This document shows positions 49,273 to 59,228 of a DNA stretch of 64,000 bases, piece by piece. This DNA comes from an uncultured SAR86 cluster bacterium (GTDB taxonomy: Bacteria; Pseudomonadota; Gammaproteobacteria; Magnimaribacterales; D2472). Both the position numbers and the translations under genes were made by a program. Location of the stretch: the NCBI GenBank assembly GCA_902557645.1, contig CACEAP010000001.1:62001-126000 (forward strand). Reading direction: 5' to 3'. A model generated the notes under the pieces. The model worked only from the letters and a program-made list of their open reading frames with translations. It searched no databases and was not told the origin of the DNA. Position 1 is the stretch's first letter; every line of letters starts with the position of its first letter.

Positions 49273-50366
49273 ATGATTCGCTAATATCTTTTGTTAATTC
49301 TGGTATTGAAAATCTTCAACCCTACGAGCCAGGCAGATCTATAGAGGAGGTTGTTGCAGATTACAATCCTGAAAAAATTGTTAAATTAGCAAGTAACGAA
49401 AATCCTTTAGGACCATCACCAAAAGCTAAAAAAATACTAGAATCATTAAATGAAAGTCTGAGCCTTTATCCAAGTAGCGATGCTACAAGTCTGAAGACTA
49501 AAATTGCAAAGTTTGAGTCAGTTAACAATAATCAAATTATTATTGGCAATGGCTCTAATGAAGTCTTAGAGCTTGCAGCAAGAGCATTTTTAAATAATTC
49601 ATCTAGTGCAGTTATGTCTAAGCATGCATTTGCTGTATATAAAATACTTACCCAAGCATGTGGATCTAAAGTAATCGAAGTGCCAATGATTAATTGGACA
49701 CATAATTTACAGCAATTTAATGATTATTGTGAAGATAAAACTAGAATAATTTTTGTTGCCAATCCTAATAACCCAACTGGTACTTTTAATAGTCATTCTG
49801 ATTTTAGAGATATGATGCTAGAAATTCCTCAGTCAATTCTTGTTGTCCTAGATCTTGCTTACTATGAGTATGTTGAGGCGGAAGATTACATTAGAACCAA
49901 TGAGTTATTAGACGAATTTGATAATATTCTTATCACTAAGACTTTTTCTAAAATCCAAGGCCTTGCAAGTTTAAGAATCGGCTATGGTATTGGCAGCAAA
50001 GAATTATGTAGTGTTATTAATAAAATTCGCCAACCATTTAATGTAAATCAACTTGCGCAATTAGCTGCAATAGAAGCAATAGATGATATTGATCATATAA
50101 AACAAAGCAGGGATTTAAATTCAATAGAAAGAGATAGAATGATGGCAGCTTTAGAATCTGTTGGTATGGAATGTATTAAATCTCAAGGAAATTTTATTTC
50201 TTTTAAAGGAGATTTTAACTCAGAAGAAATGTTCCTGTCTCTTATGAAGCTTGGAGTTATAGTCAGACCAATTGATAATTATGAAATGCTAGGATATCTT
50301 CGCATGACCATTGGGACACCAGAGGAAAATGATTATTTTTTTAATCATTTTAAAAAATTATTATGA
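49269..50366 (+). CDS. hisC: Histidinol-phosphate/aromatic aminotransferase (HisC2 type)
   Basis: 365 residues, PLP fold type I. KLASNENPLGPSPKA, ANPNNPTG, DLAYYEYV and PLP lysine in ITKTFSKIQGLASLRIGYG. Located between pheA and tyrA, so transamination of phenylpyruvate/4-hydroxyphenylpyruvate is likely in addition to or instead of histidinol phosphate; no other his genes are in the window. ATGA overlap with pheA and tyrA. Confidence 0.94.
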   Translation: MNDSLISFVNSGIENLQPYEPGRSIEEVVADYNPEKIVKLASNENPLGPSPKAKKILESLNESLSLYPSSDATSLKTKIAKFESVNNNQIIIGNGSNEVLELAARAFLNNSSSAVMSKHAFAVYKILTQACGSKVIEVPMINWTHNLQQFNDYCEDKTRIIFVANPNNPTGTFNSHSDFRDMMLEIPQSILVVLDLAYYEYVEAEDYIRTNELLDEFDNILITKTFSKIQGLASLRIGYGIGSKELCSVINKIRQPFNVNQLAQLAAIEAIDDIDHIKQSRDLNSIERDRMMAALESVGMECIKSQGNFISFKGDFNSEEMFLSLMKLGVIVRPIDNYEMLGYLRMTIGTPEENDYFFNHFKKLL

Positions 50367-51220
50367 AATCAGTCGCAATTATTGGTCTAGGGTTAATGGG
50401 TGGCTCAGTAGCCAAGGCACTTAAAAATAAAAATCCTAATATTTTTATCGAGGCTTTTGATCATAATGAGTCAGCTCTTGATTTAGCTTTGGATGTTGGA
50501 ATTATTGATCAGAAATTAAGTAATTTAGAACAAATAAATAATTTAGATCAAAATTCGGTCGATATCATTATTATTGCTGTCCCTGTTATTGAGAGTTTGC
50601 AAGTTTATGATGCGATAAAGTCATTATTTAATTCAAATATAACCATAACCGATACTGCTAGTGCCAAGCTGCTTATTTCAAATTATTTAGAAGATAAATA
50701 CTCCTCACCTGCAAATATAATTTTATCTCACCCTATGGCAGGATCACACAATACTGGCGTAGGCTATGCAGATGAGGCTATGTTTAATAATAAGAAGGTT
50801 CTTATAACTGAATTAAATAATATCAATGAAGCTTCTGAGCAAAAAGTTAGTGATCTTTGGAAAGGTTTGGGGGCTGAAGTTCATAAAATTGATGCAAAAA
50901 AACATGATGAAATTATGTCTTATGCAAGTCATTTGCCACACGTAATATCTTATGCTGTTTTAAGCAGCATAATGACCAATCCTAATAAAAATATTACTAC
51001 TTTTTCAGCTGGTGGCTTAAAAGATTTTGTCAGAATAGGTGGGTCAGATCCAAAGATGTGGACAGATATTTTCTTAAGTAATAAAGAGAGCATTGTTCAA
51101 GCTATTGATGCATATAAAGATAGCCTTGATAATTTAAAAGAGCTTTTTAATGATGGTGATGAAAAAGCTTTACAAGATTTTTTAACATCTATAAAAGAAT
51201 ATAAGAACTCTAAGTTTTGA
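50363..51220 (+). CDS. tyrA: Prephenate dehydrogenase
   Basis: Oxidative decarboxylation of prephenate to 4-hydroxyphenylpyruvate. 285 residues, monofunctional (no chorismate mutase domain). GLGLMGGSVAKAL dinucleotide loop at residues 7-19, SHPMAGSHNTGVGYADEAMF, and SYASHLPHVISYAV with the catalytic His. In Pseudomonas tyrA and aroA are fused; here they are separate, overlapping by 4 bases. Confidence 0.96.
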   Translation: MKSVAIIGLGLMGGSVAKALKNKNPNIFIEAFDHNESALDLALDVGIIDQKLSNLEQINNLDQNSVDIIIIAVPVIESLQVYDAIKSLFNSNITITDTASAKLLISNYLEDKYSSPANIILSHPMAGSHNTGVGYADEAMFNNKKVLITELNNINEASEQKVSDLWKGLGAEVHKIDAKKHDEIMSYASHLPHVISYAVLSSIMTNPNKNITTFSAGGLKDFVRIGGSDPKMWTDIFLSNKESIVQAIDAYKDSLDNLKELFNDGDEKALQDFLTSIKEYKNSKF

Positions 51221-52527
51221 AATTATTTGCAAAAAATACAGCAAAATTAAATGGAAAGGTTATTTGTCCTGGAGATAAATCTATTTCTCAAAGAGTCCTA
51301 ATTATTGGTTCGTTAAGCAATCAAAATATTTTAGTTTCAGGATTTTTAGATGGAGAAGATCCCCTATCAACTCTTAGATCTCTTAATCAAATAGGCTCTG
51401 ATATTTTATTTGAAGAAGGTATTGTAAAAATATCCAGGCGTGATGTTGCTTTCAATAGTCCAGTTACTCCAGTTGATCTAGGTAATTCTGGAACAGGGAT
51501 GAGATTAATGATGGGCCTAATATGTGGATCAGGTATGCAAGCCTCTCTTATCGGAGATGAGTCTTTAATGAGAAGGCCTATGGACAGAGTTGCTTCCCCT
51601 TTGAACCAAATGGGAGCTAATATAGTTACCTCTAACGGAACTCCGCCTGTAATTATAAATAAAACAGATATCATTGAAGGCTTTTCTTATGAGTTACCAG
51701 TTGCTAGCGCTCAAGTGAAGTCAGCCATTTTGTTAGCAGGTGTAGCTGCAAATAAGCAAGTTACCGTTATAGAGCCATCTATAACTAGAGATCATACTGA
51801 ATTAATGTTGCAGTATTTTGGTTTAAATATAGATTCAAAGGTGCATGGAAGTGGCAAAAAGATTACTTTTATTCCTGGCAATAAAATTACAGCTATTGAT
51901 TATAAGGTTGTTGGTGATTTTTCTTCAGCAGCATTTTTAATTGTTGCTGCACTTATAGCAGATGATGCAGAATTGCATATTAAAAATGTAGGACTTAACC
52001 CTACAAGATGTGGGCTTATAAATATACTCATCGAAATGGGTGGAAGTATTGAGATAAAAAATGAAAAAGATTTATGCAATGAAGTTGTTGGAGATATAAC
52101 TGTTAAATCCTCAAAATTAAAAGGTATAGATGTTAGTGGAAAAATTATTGCAAATATTATTGATGAAATTCCTATTCTGAGTATAGCTGCTGCAGCAGCT
52201 TCTGGAGAAACAAATATCTCTGATGCAAAAGAGCTACGAGTAAAAGAATCAGATAGACTTGAAGCTATTAGTAGTGGGCTTTTAGCCTTGGGAGTTGAAC
52301 ATAAATTGTTTGAGGATGGAATTTCTATAACTGGTGGTTTTTTGCAAAAAGATGAATCAATTGAGATCGATTCTTTTGGAGATCACAGGATTGCTATGAG
52401 TTTTCTTATCTCAAGCTTATGTATAAAAAATGGAGTAAGTGTTAATGATTGTTCAAATATTTATACTTCATACCCAAACTTTATAGAAACAATGCATAAA
52501 TTAGGGATGCACATAAATGAAGAATAG
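51217..52527 (+). CDS. aroA: 5-enolpyruvylshikimate-3-phosphate synthase
   Basis: Sixth step of the shikimate pathway. 436 residues in two inside-out domains. GDKSISQRVL, LGNSGTGMRLMMG (the NSGT form seen in class II-like enzymes), RPMDRVASPLNQMGA, ASAQVKSAILLAG, and DEIPILSIAAAAASGET...RVKESDRL. TTG start (51217) overlaps the tyrA stop. Overlaps cmk by 11 bases. Confidence 0.97.
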   Translation: MKLFAKNTAKLNGKVICPGDKSISQRVLIIGSLSNQNILVSGFLDGEDPLSTLRSLNQIGSDILFEEGIVKISRRDVAFNSPVTPVDLGNSGTGMRLMMGLICGSGMQASLIGDESLMRRPMDRVASPLNQMGANIVTSNGTPPVIINKTDIIEGFSYELPVASAQVKSAILLAGVAANKQVTVIEPSITRDHTELMLQYFGLNIDSKVHGSGKKITFIPGNKITAIDYKVVGDFSSAAFLIVAALIADDAELHIKNVGLNPTRCGLINILIEMGGSIEIKNEKDLCNEVVGDITVKSSKLKGIDVSGKIIANIIDEIPILSIAAAAASGETNISDAKELRVKESDRLEAISSGLLALGVEHKLFEDGISITGGFLQKDESIEIDSFGDHRIAMSFLISSLCIKNGVSVNDCSNIYTSYPNFIETMHKLGMHINEE

Positions 52528-53176
52528 AAATGTAATAACTATTGATGGGCCTTCAGCAGCTGGAAAAGGGTCATTGGCTAGAAATTTAGCACTGTATTTA
52601 GATTTTGAAATATTAGATAGCGGATCTTTGTATAGAGCATATGCATATTTTTATAACCAAGGCCTTTCAGATATAAAAATAGTTCAAGCAATAAATGAGC
52701 TTGTTTTTATTCCTACAAAGGATGATACGAATATCCTTTATCAAAATAATGAAATTACTTCAGATATCAGAAATGAAGAAATTGCTAAAACTGCATCTAG
52801 ATTAAGTGCTTTAAGTGAAACAAGAGAACTACTTATTGATATTCAAAGAAATTTTATGGAGGGTAAAAATATTATTGCAGACGGCAGAGACATGGGTACT
52901 GTAGTTTTTCCTGAAGCAGATTTAAAAATATTCTTAGATGCTTCAGCTAAAGTGAGAGCTGAAAGAAGATATTTAGAGTTGCAGAAACGTGGACAAGAAG
53001 TTAATATGCGCGATCTGATAGCAGATATAGAACTACGGGATTTAAAAGATAGAACAAGAACTTTATCACCTTTAATTCCAGCTGATGATTCAATTACTAT
53101 TGATTCGTCTGAAATGTCTCTTGAAGAAGTACTGAGTTTTACTAAAAGGCTCGCAAAAAAGGAATTGAATAAATGA
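52517..53176 (+). CDS. cmk: Cytidylate kinase
   Basis: Phosphorylates CMP and dCMP. 219 residues. P-loop [14 protein letters not shown] at residues 7-20, [35 protein letters not shown], and lid [19 protein letters not shown] start. cmk-rpsA-ihfB is nearly universal in gammaproteobacteria. Confidence 0.97.
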   Translation: MKNRNVITIDGPSAAGKGSLARNLALYLDFEILDSGSLYRAYAYFYNQGLSDIKIVQAINELVFIPTKDDTNILYQNNEITSDIRNEEIAKTASRLSALSETRELLIDIQRNFMEGKNIIADGRDMGTVVFPEADLKIFLDASAKVRAERRYLELQKRGQEVNMRDLIADIELRDLKDRTRTLSPLIPADDSITIDSSEMSLEEVLSFTKRLAKKELNK

Positions 53177-54480
53177 CAGAATCATTTGCTGCTTTACTAG
53201 ACGAGAGTTTAAGCACACTAGATATGCAGCCTGGATCAATAGTATCTGGAGTTGTTTTAGATGTAGATAAGGACTGGGTAACAGTTCATGTAGGATTAAA
53301 ATCAGAGGGAGTAGTATCCCTTGATGAATTCAGAAACAATGATGGAGAGCTTGATATTTCAGTTGGAGATGAGGTTGAGGTTGCGCTAGAAGCTGTTGAA
53401 GATGGCTATGGTGAGACTAGGATATCAAGAGAAAAAGCTAGAAAGATAGCTACTTGGAAAATGCTTGAAGATGCATTAGAAAGTGGTGAATTTGTAACAG
53501 GTAAAATTATCAATCGAGTAAAAGGTGGTTTCTCTGTTGAAGTTGAAGTTGTAAAAGCATTTTTACCAGGATCTTTGGTTGATGTTAGACCAGTTAAAGA
53601 AGCTCCTGATCTAGAGAACACCGTTCAAGAGTTCAAAGTTATTAAACTTGATTACAAAAGAAATAATGTTGTTTTATCAAGAAAAGCTGTTCTTGAAAAG
53701 AATAATTCAGCTGTAAAAGTCGAGTTGTTAAAAAATCTAGAAGAAGGACAAATAGTTAAAGGCGTTGTTAAAAATATTACCGATTATGGAGCTTTTGTAG
53801 ATTTAGGCGGCCTTGATGGATTACTTCATATAACAGATATTTCATGGTCTAGAGTTACTAACCCAGCCGAAGTTCTCAATCTAGGCGAAGAAATTGAAGT
53901 AAAAATTTTAAGCTTTGATAAAGAAAAGTTAAGAGTATCGCTTGGCTTAAAACAGATTCAAAATGATCCATGGGAAAATGTAGATGGTAATTATGCTGTA
54001 GGTGGAATATACGAAGCTAATGTTTCAAATATTACAGATTATGGTTGTTTTGCTCAGCTTGAAGAGGGCATAGAAGGACTTATTCACTTATCAGAACTAG
54101 ATTGGACAAGTAAGAATATCCATCCTTCTAAAGTAGTTGAGATGGAACAAAAAATTAAAGTAATGATTTTAGAAATAGATTATGATAAAAGAAGAATTTC
54201 ACTTGGTTTAAAACAAACTAAAGCCAATCCCTGGACTGAGTTTTCTAATAAATATACATTAGGCGACAAAGTAGAAGGCCAAATTAAATCAATTACTGAT
54301 TTTGGAATCTTTGTTGGCCTCGAGGGTGACATTGATGGTTTGATTCATCTTTCAGATATATCAGATGCAGAAGATCCAAAAGAGGCTTTAGAAGATTACA
54401 AAAAAGGTGATAAGCTAAGCTGTGTTGTCTTTGGTGTAGATGCTGAAAGGGAAAGAATTTCTTTAAGGTTAAGTGAGTAA
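53173..54480 (+). CDS. rpsA: 30S ribosomal protein S1, five-domain form
   Basis: mRNA-binding ribosomal protein. 435 residues with five S1 OB-folds at about 17-88, 106-170, 190-258, 276-346 and 364-433; these match E. coli domains 1-5 in position, and domain 6 plus the C-terminal tail (E. coli total 557) are absent. The protein ends cleanly after domain 5 ([11 protein letters not shown]), directly followed by ihfB, so no frameshift remnant is seen. ATGA overlap with cmk, 8-base overlap with ihfB. Confidence 0.96.
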   Translation: MTESFAALLDESLSTLDMQPGSIVSGVVLDVDKDWVTVHVGLKSEGVVSLDEFRNNDGELDISVGDEVEVALEAVEDGYGETRISREKARKIATWKMLEDALESGEFVTGKIINRVKGGFSVEVEVVKAFLPGSLVDVRPVKEAPDLENTVQEFKVIKLDYKRNNVVLSRKAVLEKNNSAVKVELLKNLEEGQIVKGVVKNITDYGAFVDLGGLDGLLHITDISWSRVTNPAEVLNLGEEIEVKILSFDKEKLRVSLGLKQIQNDPWENVDGNYAVGGIYEANVSNITDYGCFAQLEEGIEGLIHLSELDWTSKNIHPSKVVEMEQKIKVMILEIDYDKRRISLGLKQTKANPWTEFSNKYTLGDKVEGQIKSITDFGIFVGLEGDIDGLIHLSDISDAEDPKEALEDYKKGDKLSCVVFGVDAERERISLRLSE

Positions 54481-54763
54481 CTCTAAAGATAGCTTAAATC
54501 GTTCTCACATAGAGTCTAGCTTGATAAAAGAGTTTCCAGATCTTACAAAAGCCCAAATATCCAAATCAATTGATGTAATTATCAATTCTATAGTTGAGTC
54601 TGTTGCACAGGATGAAAAGGTTGAAATAAGAGGCTTTGGAACATTTTCAAAAAAATATATTAGACCTAGAAAGTTTATAAATCCAAAAAATAAAGAAGTT
54701 TCTTATCTAGGGGAAACAGCAATTATGCACTTTAAACCCTCTAAATCATTACTAGAAAAGTAA
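54473..54763 (+). CDS. ihfB: Integration host factor beta subunit
   Basis: DNA-bending HU/IHF-family protein. 96 residues. [25 protein letters not shown] covers the beta-arm; the arm tip reads INPKNK where E. coli has RNPKTG, keeping the intercalating Pro. C-terminal [15 protein letters not shown] start 54473 inside rpsA with AAGG close upstream. lapA-lapB, normally between ihfB and pyrF, are missing. Confidence 0.93.
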   Translation: MSNSKDSLNRSHIESSLIKEFPDLTKAQISKSIDVIINSIVESVAQDEKVEIRGFGTFSKKYIRPRKFINPKNKEVSYLGETAIMHFKPSKSLLEK

Positions 54764-54787
54764 CTTTTGGTTTAATATTCTAATATT

Positions 54788-55459
54788 ATGAGTAAATCAA
54801 TCATAGTAGCTATTGATGAGCATGATAAAGCTACATTTAGCAGAATCCTAGACAGCCTAGATCCTAATCTGTGCATGGTTAAAATTGGAAGTGTATCTTT
54901 TAATGTACTTGGCCATGACATTATTTATGCAGCAGCAGACAAAGGTTTTGATATTTTTTTAGACCTTAAGCTTCATGACATCCCAAATACAGTAAAAAAA
55001 TCTATTGAAGGATTATCAACCCTTCCAATACAGATGCTTACTATCCATACATCAGGCGGAAGGCTCATGATGGAATCTGCAATGGAAGCATTAAAAGGAA
55101 CTGATATAAAAGTTTTTGGAGTTACTGCATTAACAAGTCTATCCGATGCAGATACAAATCAAATTTATCAAAGAACAGCTGTTGATCAAGTTAATGCAAT
55201 GCTTGATATAGCTGAAGAGGCAAAAATTGATGGAGTTGTATGTTCTCCACACGAACTTGATCTAGTGACCGCAAGAGGATCACTTCTTTCAATCACCCCT
55301 GGCATACGTTTGTCAGATTTAAATGATGATCAAACCAGAGTAATGACCCCTAAACAAGCGATAGACCTAGGTGCAAATTATTTAGTTATTGGAAGGCCTA
55401 TAACAGGTGCTGATAATATTTCAGAAGCATTAAATGCAATCTATCAAAGTATTAATTAA
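54788..55459 (+). CDS. pyrF: Orotidine-5'-phosphate decarboxylase
   Basis: Last step of UMP synthesis. 223 residues, TIM barrel. Catalytic DLKLHDIPNTVKKS (Asp-x-Lys-x2-Asp) near residue 60, TIHTSGGRLMMESA, VVCSPHEL, and the phosphate site TPGIRL...YLVIGRPITGA. ATG start 24 bases after ihfB, followed by pgi after 2 bases. Confidence 0.97.
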   Translation: MSKSIIVAIDEHDKATFSRILDSLDPNLCMVKIGSVSFNVLGHDIIYAAADKGFDIFLDLKLHDIPNTVKKSIEGLSTLPIQMLTIHTSGGRLMMESAMEALKGTDIKVFGVTALTSLSDADTNQIYQRTAVDQVNAMLDIAEEAKIDGVVCSPHELDLVTARGSLLSITPGIRLSDLNDDQTRVMTPKQAIDLGANYLVIGRPITGADNISEALNAIYQSIN

Positions 55460-55461
55460 TC

Positions 55462-56760
55462 ATGGAAAAGCCAGATAATTATTTTTTTGAAAATGATTTA
55501 TTAAGATATGAATCTCATCTTAAAGGATTTACTAGTTCAATTTTTAATGAGTTTAATGCAAAATTTGATGAACTTAATGTTGATTCAAAGATAGAAGATC
55601 TATTTGCAGGCAAAAATGTTAATTACACTGAAGATCAGGCCGCATGGCACCCACAATATAGAGCAAATACACCCTATTGGCCTTCTAAAGATTTATCTGA
55701 ATGCTTAAATAAAGGAGTTCTTGATGGGGTCCTTAATATTGTTGTACTTGGTATCGGTGGTTCATTTGAAGGACCAAAGTTACTAATTGAAAGTTTAATT
55801 GGACCTAATACAAATTTGAATCATCTGTTTATTACAGGCTCAGATCCTATTGAATTTATAGAGAAAACTTCTAATCTTAAAAAAAATGAGACACTTTTTA
55901 TAATTTCATCAAAGTCATTCACAACCGATGAAACGCTTGAGACTTTAAAAGATGCAATAAAGTGGTCTGGAGATATGAATAAATTTATTGCAATTACAGC
56001 AAATGAATCAAAGGCATCTAAATACAATATTAAGCACATTATAAAATTTGATAAAGAGATTGGAGGTAGATACTCAATATGGTCCGATATCTCAGTTCCT
56101 GCTTTTCTTGATTCAAGTTTTGAACCAGATAATTTATTGAAGGGCGGCAATCAAGCAGACCTAGATCTTCAAAATAATAGAGAATATTTAGAGTTTGTTA
56201 AAACATTATCTTATAGCGATATTTGGCTAAATAATCTAGAAAATAAAACCTCTAGAGCTGTTTTATCATATAGCTGGAAATTAAGATCCTTTGCTGATTA
56301 TGTTCAACAACTTGAAATGGAATCACTTGGCAAACAGCCGCATGCAAATTCTGATTTTAAAAAAACAGGACAAATTATTTTTGGAGGGTATGGTCCTACT
56401 GCTCAACATTCTTATTTTCAATTACTGCATCAAGGCACTCAAGATATATGTGCAGATATAATTGCAAGTAAAGAGGATTTAAAAAGTTTGGCATATGCCC
56501 AGGCTATTACTCAAGCAAAAATTTTATCAAATGGAGCAGAGGACTTATTAAAAGCTGAAGAGAAAATTAACGGCAATATCCCTTTAAACCTTTTTCTACT
56601 TAATAAAATTGATGCATACACTTTAGGTTATTTAATAGCCACATGGGAGCATAGAACATACATTACTGCTGCAATGCTGCAAATCAATCCATATGATCAA
56701 TATGGCGTAAGTGCTGGAAAGATTTATACCAAAAAATATCTTCATGATAATGGAGCTTAA
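55462..56760 (+). CDS. pgi: Glucose-6-phosphate isomerase, short form
   Basis: Interconverts glucose- and fructose-6-phosphate. 432 residues, against about 549 in E. coli, with both SIS domains kept: VVLGIGGSFEGPKLL, SKSFTTDETL, GGRYSIWSDISVPAFL, then QLEMESLGKQPH, the signature GYGPTAQHSYFQLLHQG and the C-terminal INPYDQYGVSAGK. ATG start. pgi between pyrF and uvrC is not a usual position. Confidence 0.93.
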   Translation: MEKPDNYFFENDLLRYESHLKGFTSSIFNEFNAKFDELNVDSKIEDLFAGKNVNYTEDQAAWHPQYRANTPYWPSKDLSECLNKGVLDGVLNIVVLGIGGSFEGPKLLIESLIGPNTNLNHLFITGSDPIEFIEKTSNLKKNETLFIISSKSFTTDETLETLKDAIKWSGDMNKFIAITANESKASKYNIKHIIKFDKEIGGRYSIWSDISVPAFLDSSFEPDNLLKGGNQADLDLQNNREYLEFVKTLSYSDIWLNNLENKTSRAVLSYSWKLRSFADYVQQLEMESLGKQPHANSDFKKTGQIIFGGYGPTAQHSYFQLLHQGTQDICADIIASKEDLKSLAYAQAITQAKILSNGAEDLLKAEEKINGNIPLNLFLLNKIDAYTLGYLIATWEHRTYITAAMLQINPYDQYGVSAGKIYTKKYLHDNGA

Positions 56761-58537
56761 TCTAAAAAAAGTTCCTGAAACCCCAGGCGTTTATAAATTC
56801 TTTAACAATTCAGAAATTATTTACATAGGCAAAGCAAAAAATCTTAAAAAAAGAGTATCAAGTTATTTTGGTAATGCTCAAAAAGATAGAAAAACTTCTC
56901 AAATAAAAAAATTAACAGATCAAATTGAAACTTTTACAACAAAAAATGAAGTAGAGGCTCTTTTATTAGAGCAAATGCTTATTAGAGAAAATAAACCCAA
57001 ATTTAATATTCTCTTAAGAGATGATAAAACATATCCATATATCTATTTTTCTCTTGATCATGATTTTCCCTCTGTAAGTTTGAAAAGGACTAAACAAGCA
57101 GTTGATGAAAAATATTTTGGTCCATTTGTGAGTTCACATGCTGTTAAATCTTCAATAAAGGAAATACAAAAAATATTTAAAATAAGAAACTGTAGTGATA
57201 ATACCTTTGCATCAAGGACTAGACCATGTATAGAACATCAGATGAAAAGATGCAGTGCCCCATGTGTAAAGAATATTTCAAGCAATGATTATTCCGAAGA
57301 TATAAGCAGCGCAAAAAGTTATTTAAGTTCATCTGATTCTCAGACTATAGATAGATTAAAAAAAGAAATAGAGGTATCTGTTTCAACATTAGCTTTTGAA
57401 AAAGCTGCTGAGATAAGAGATCGTTTAAATAGACTGACTCTTTTGCGAGAAGAGCAATCAGTTACCACCCTTGCAAAAGACTTAGATATATTTTCAGCAT
57501 ATGAAGACAACGGATATCTTGGAGTTTGCATAATAGTTGTAAGAAGAGGAAAAATAAGAGGCACTAAAACAAATCTTATTAAAAAAGGATACTTCAATTC
57601 AATAGAGTCAGTTTATCAGGGCGCTATATTAAATTTCTATAATAATAATATTGATATTCCAGATAAAGTTCTTTGCATTAATAAACTTGAATCAAAAGAA
57701 TTAATTGAGGCAGCTATAAAGAAAAAGCATAGTACTAATATAAAAATTTCATTCACTCCAAGTAAAGACATAAGGCCATTATTTAGCTTATGCAAAATGA
57801 ATTCTCAACAAGTGATATCTAATCATTTGAGTAAAGAGGATAAATATACTTATGCATTTAAAGAATTAGCAAAAGATCTTGGATTATTTTCCGATATTAA
57901 TAGGATTGAAACTTTTGATGTGAGTCACTTTTCAGGAGATAGCGCTGTTGCATCATGTGTAGTTTTTTCAAAAACTGGCCCTCTTAAAAAAAGGTACAGA
58001 CTTTATAATATACCAAAAGAATTTTCTGGTAATGATATTGGCTCATTAGAAAATGTTTTAAATAGAAGATTAAAGTATTTAGATGATAAAGACATTAAGC
58101 CTGATTTAATTGTTATTGATGGAGGTAAAACACAGCTAAAATTTACTCGATCAATTATTAAAGCTTCAATTCATAATGATATTAAAGTTATTTCTATAGC
58201 TAAAGGGGGCAATAGAGTTAGAGCTACTGAAACAATTTTTTCTGCTAATGGGGTGGTAGAATTTGATAAATATTCAAAATCATATTTATTACTTCAAGAA
58301 ATGCGAGACGAAGCTCATCGTTTTGCAATTTCAGCACAAAGAAAGAAAAAGAAAAATACCATAAAAAAATCTAAATTAGATCTTGTTCCAGGAGTTGGAA
58401 AGGTTCTTAAGAAAAGACTGCTAAACAAATTTAAAAATATAAAATCTATAAGTGATACAAGTATTGAAGATTTAATGACTCTAAAGGGTATTAATGAGAA
58501 AATAGCACAAGAAATTAAATCAATATTAAATAAATGA
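56744..58537 (+). CDS. uvrC: Excinuclease ABC subunit C
   Basis: Dual-incision nuclease of nucleotide excision repair. About 597 residues from ATG 56744 (ATG 56750 also possible; the frame runs back to 56711 inside pgi). GIY-YIG domain PGVYKFFNNSEIIYIGKAKNLKKRVSSYFG, Cys cluster RNCSDN...RPCIEHQMKRCSAPC, UVR motif, RNase H-like domain ETFDVSHFSGDSAVASCVVF with IVIDGGKTQL, and tandem C-terminal HhH (LVPGVGKVLKKRLL, LKGINEKIAQEI). Overlaps pgi by 17 and pgsA by 4 bases. Confidence 0.97.
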   Translation: MIMELNLKKVPETPGVYKFFNNSEIIYIGKAKNLKKRVSSYFGNAQKDRKTSQIKKLTDQIETFTTKNEVEALLLEQMLIRENKPKFNILLRDDKTYPYIYFSLDHDFPSVSLKRTKQAVDEKYFGPFVSSHAVKSSIKEIQKIFKIRNCSDNTFASRTRPCIEHQMKRCSAPCVKNISSNDYSEDISSAKSYLSSSDSQTIDRLKKEIEVSVSTLAFEKAAEIRDRLNRLTLLREEQSVTTLAKDLDIFSAYEDNGYLGVCIIVVRRGKIRGTKTNLIKKGYFNSIESVYQGAILNFYNNNIDIPDKVLCINKLESKELIEAAIKKKHSTNIKISFTPSKDIRPLFSLCKMNSQQVISNHLSKEDKYTYAFKELAKDLGLFSDINRIETFDVSHFSGDSAVASCVVFSKTGPLKKRYRLYNIPKEFSGNDIGSLENVLNRRLKYLDDKDIKPDLIVIDGGKTQLKFTRSIIKASIHNDIKVISIAKGGNRVRATETIFSANGVVEFDKYSKSYLLLQEMRDEAHRFAISAQRKKKKNTIKKSKLDLVPGVGKVLKKRLLNKFKNIKSISDTSIEDLMTLKGINEKIAQEIKSILNK

Positions 58538-59070
58538 TATATTTTATAAATTTGCTAACGCTTTTCAGAATTTTTCTTGCAGCTGTTATTTTTTTGTTAT
58601 TAACAAGGCCAGATGGATATTTTCTTGCTTTAATTTTGTTTTTCATAGCAGGAACAACTGACTACTTCGATGGTTATTTAGCTAGAAAATATAATTTAAC
58701 ATCTCAAATAGGAGAGATACTAGATCCTATTGCAGATAAAATATTGGTAGTTTTCGTTCTTTTTGGGCTTTCAGTAAATCTTTCAAGTTACTTCATAGCT
58801 TTTGTGGCATCTTTAATAATAACGAGAGAAATTTGGGTAGGAGGTCTAAGAGATTTTAACGCAAGACAGAAACGCCCTAATGTTACTAAAGTAACTTTTT
58901 TAGCAAAAATTAAAACAACCATTCAACTTTTTACTATAAGTATCTATATGCTGGGTTTAAACTTAAACAATATGCTAGTTATACTCTTGGGCGACATGTT
59001 TTTATTTTTAGCACTCTTAATAACTATTTATACTGGATATTTGTATACACATATTACTTTTAAAAATTAA
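58534..59070 (+). CDS. pgsA: CDP-diacylglycerol-glycerol-3-phosphate 3-phosphatidyltransferase
   Basis: Membrane enzyme making phosphatidylglycerophosphate, substrate of pgpA at 26.6 kb. 178 residues, four or more membrane helices. CDP-alcohol phosphotransferase motif DGYLARKYNLTSQIGEILDPIAD (D-G-x2-A-R-x8-G-x3-D-x3-D) at residues 46-68. ATG overlaps uvrC. uvrC-pgsA-tRNA order as in E. coli. Confidence 0.97.
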   Translation: MIYFINLLTLFRIFLAAVIFLLLTRPDGYFLALILFFIAGTTDYFDGYLARKYNLTSQIGEILDPIADKILVVFVLFGLSVNLSSYFIAFVASLIITREIWVGGLRDFNARQKRPNVTKVTFLAKIKTTIQLFTISIYMLGLNLNNMLVILLGDMFLFLALLITIYTGYLYTHITFKN

Positions 59071-59073
59071 TTT

Positions 59074-59101
59074 TTTACTTTAACAATAAGATGTATACAA
59101 T
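59074..59101 (+). promoter_or_regulatory. Promoter for tRNA-Cys/tRNA-Leu
   Basis: -35 TTTACT (59074-59079), 16-base spacer, -10 TACAAT (59096-59101; 5 of 6 matches). The expected transcription start lies about 10 bases before tRNA-Cys. Confidence 0.5.
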
Positions 59102-59117
59102 ACACACTGCAAAATTA

Positions 59118-59191
59118 GGCTGGATGGCAGAGTGGTTATGCAGCGGCCTGCAAAGCCGTTAACGCCGGTTCGATTCCGGCTTCAGCCTCCA
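59118..59191 (+). tRNA. tRNA-Cys (anticodon GCA)
   Basis: 74 bases including an encoded CCA. Acceptor GGCTGGA pairs with TTCAGCC, anticodon stem GCGGC/GCCGT with loop CTGCAAA (GCA at 59150-59152), T-arm GCCGGTTCGATTCCGGC. Closely follows E. coli tRNA-Cys, and sits after pgsA as in E. coli (where tRNA-Gly precedes it; none here). Confidence 0.97.
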
Positions 59192-59193
59192 TG

Positions 59194-59217
59194 AAAAAAG
59201 AAGTATACTTATTTTTT
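59194..59217. repeat. 24-base AT-rich near-perfect palindrome between the tRNA genes
   Basis: Six A, G, the 10-base palindrome AAGTATACTT, A, six T: 11 of 12 pairs match. In RNA it forms a tight stem ending in a T run, 3 bases after tRNA-Cys. May be a processing stem or partial terminator. Confidence 0.5.
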
Positions 59218-59228
59218 GTTTACAGTAA

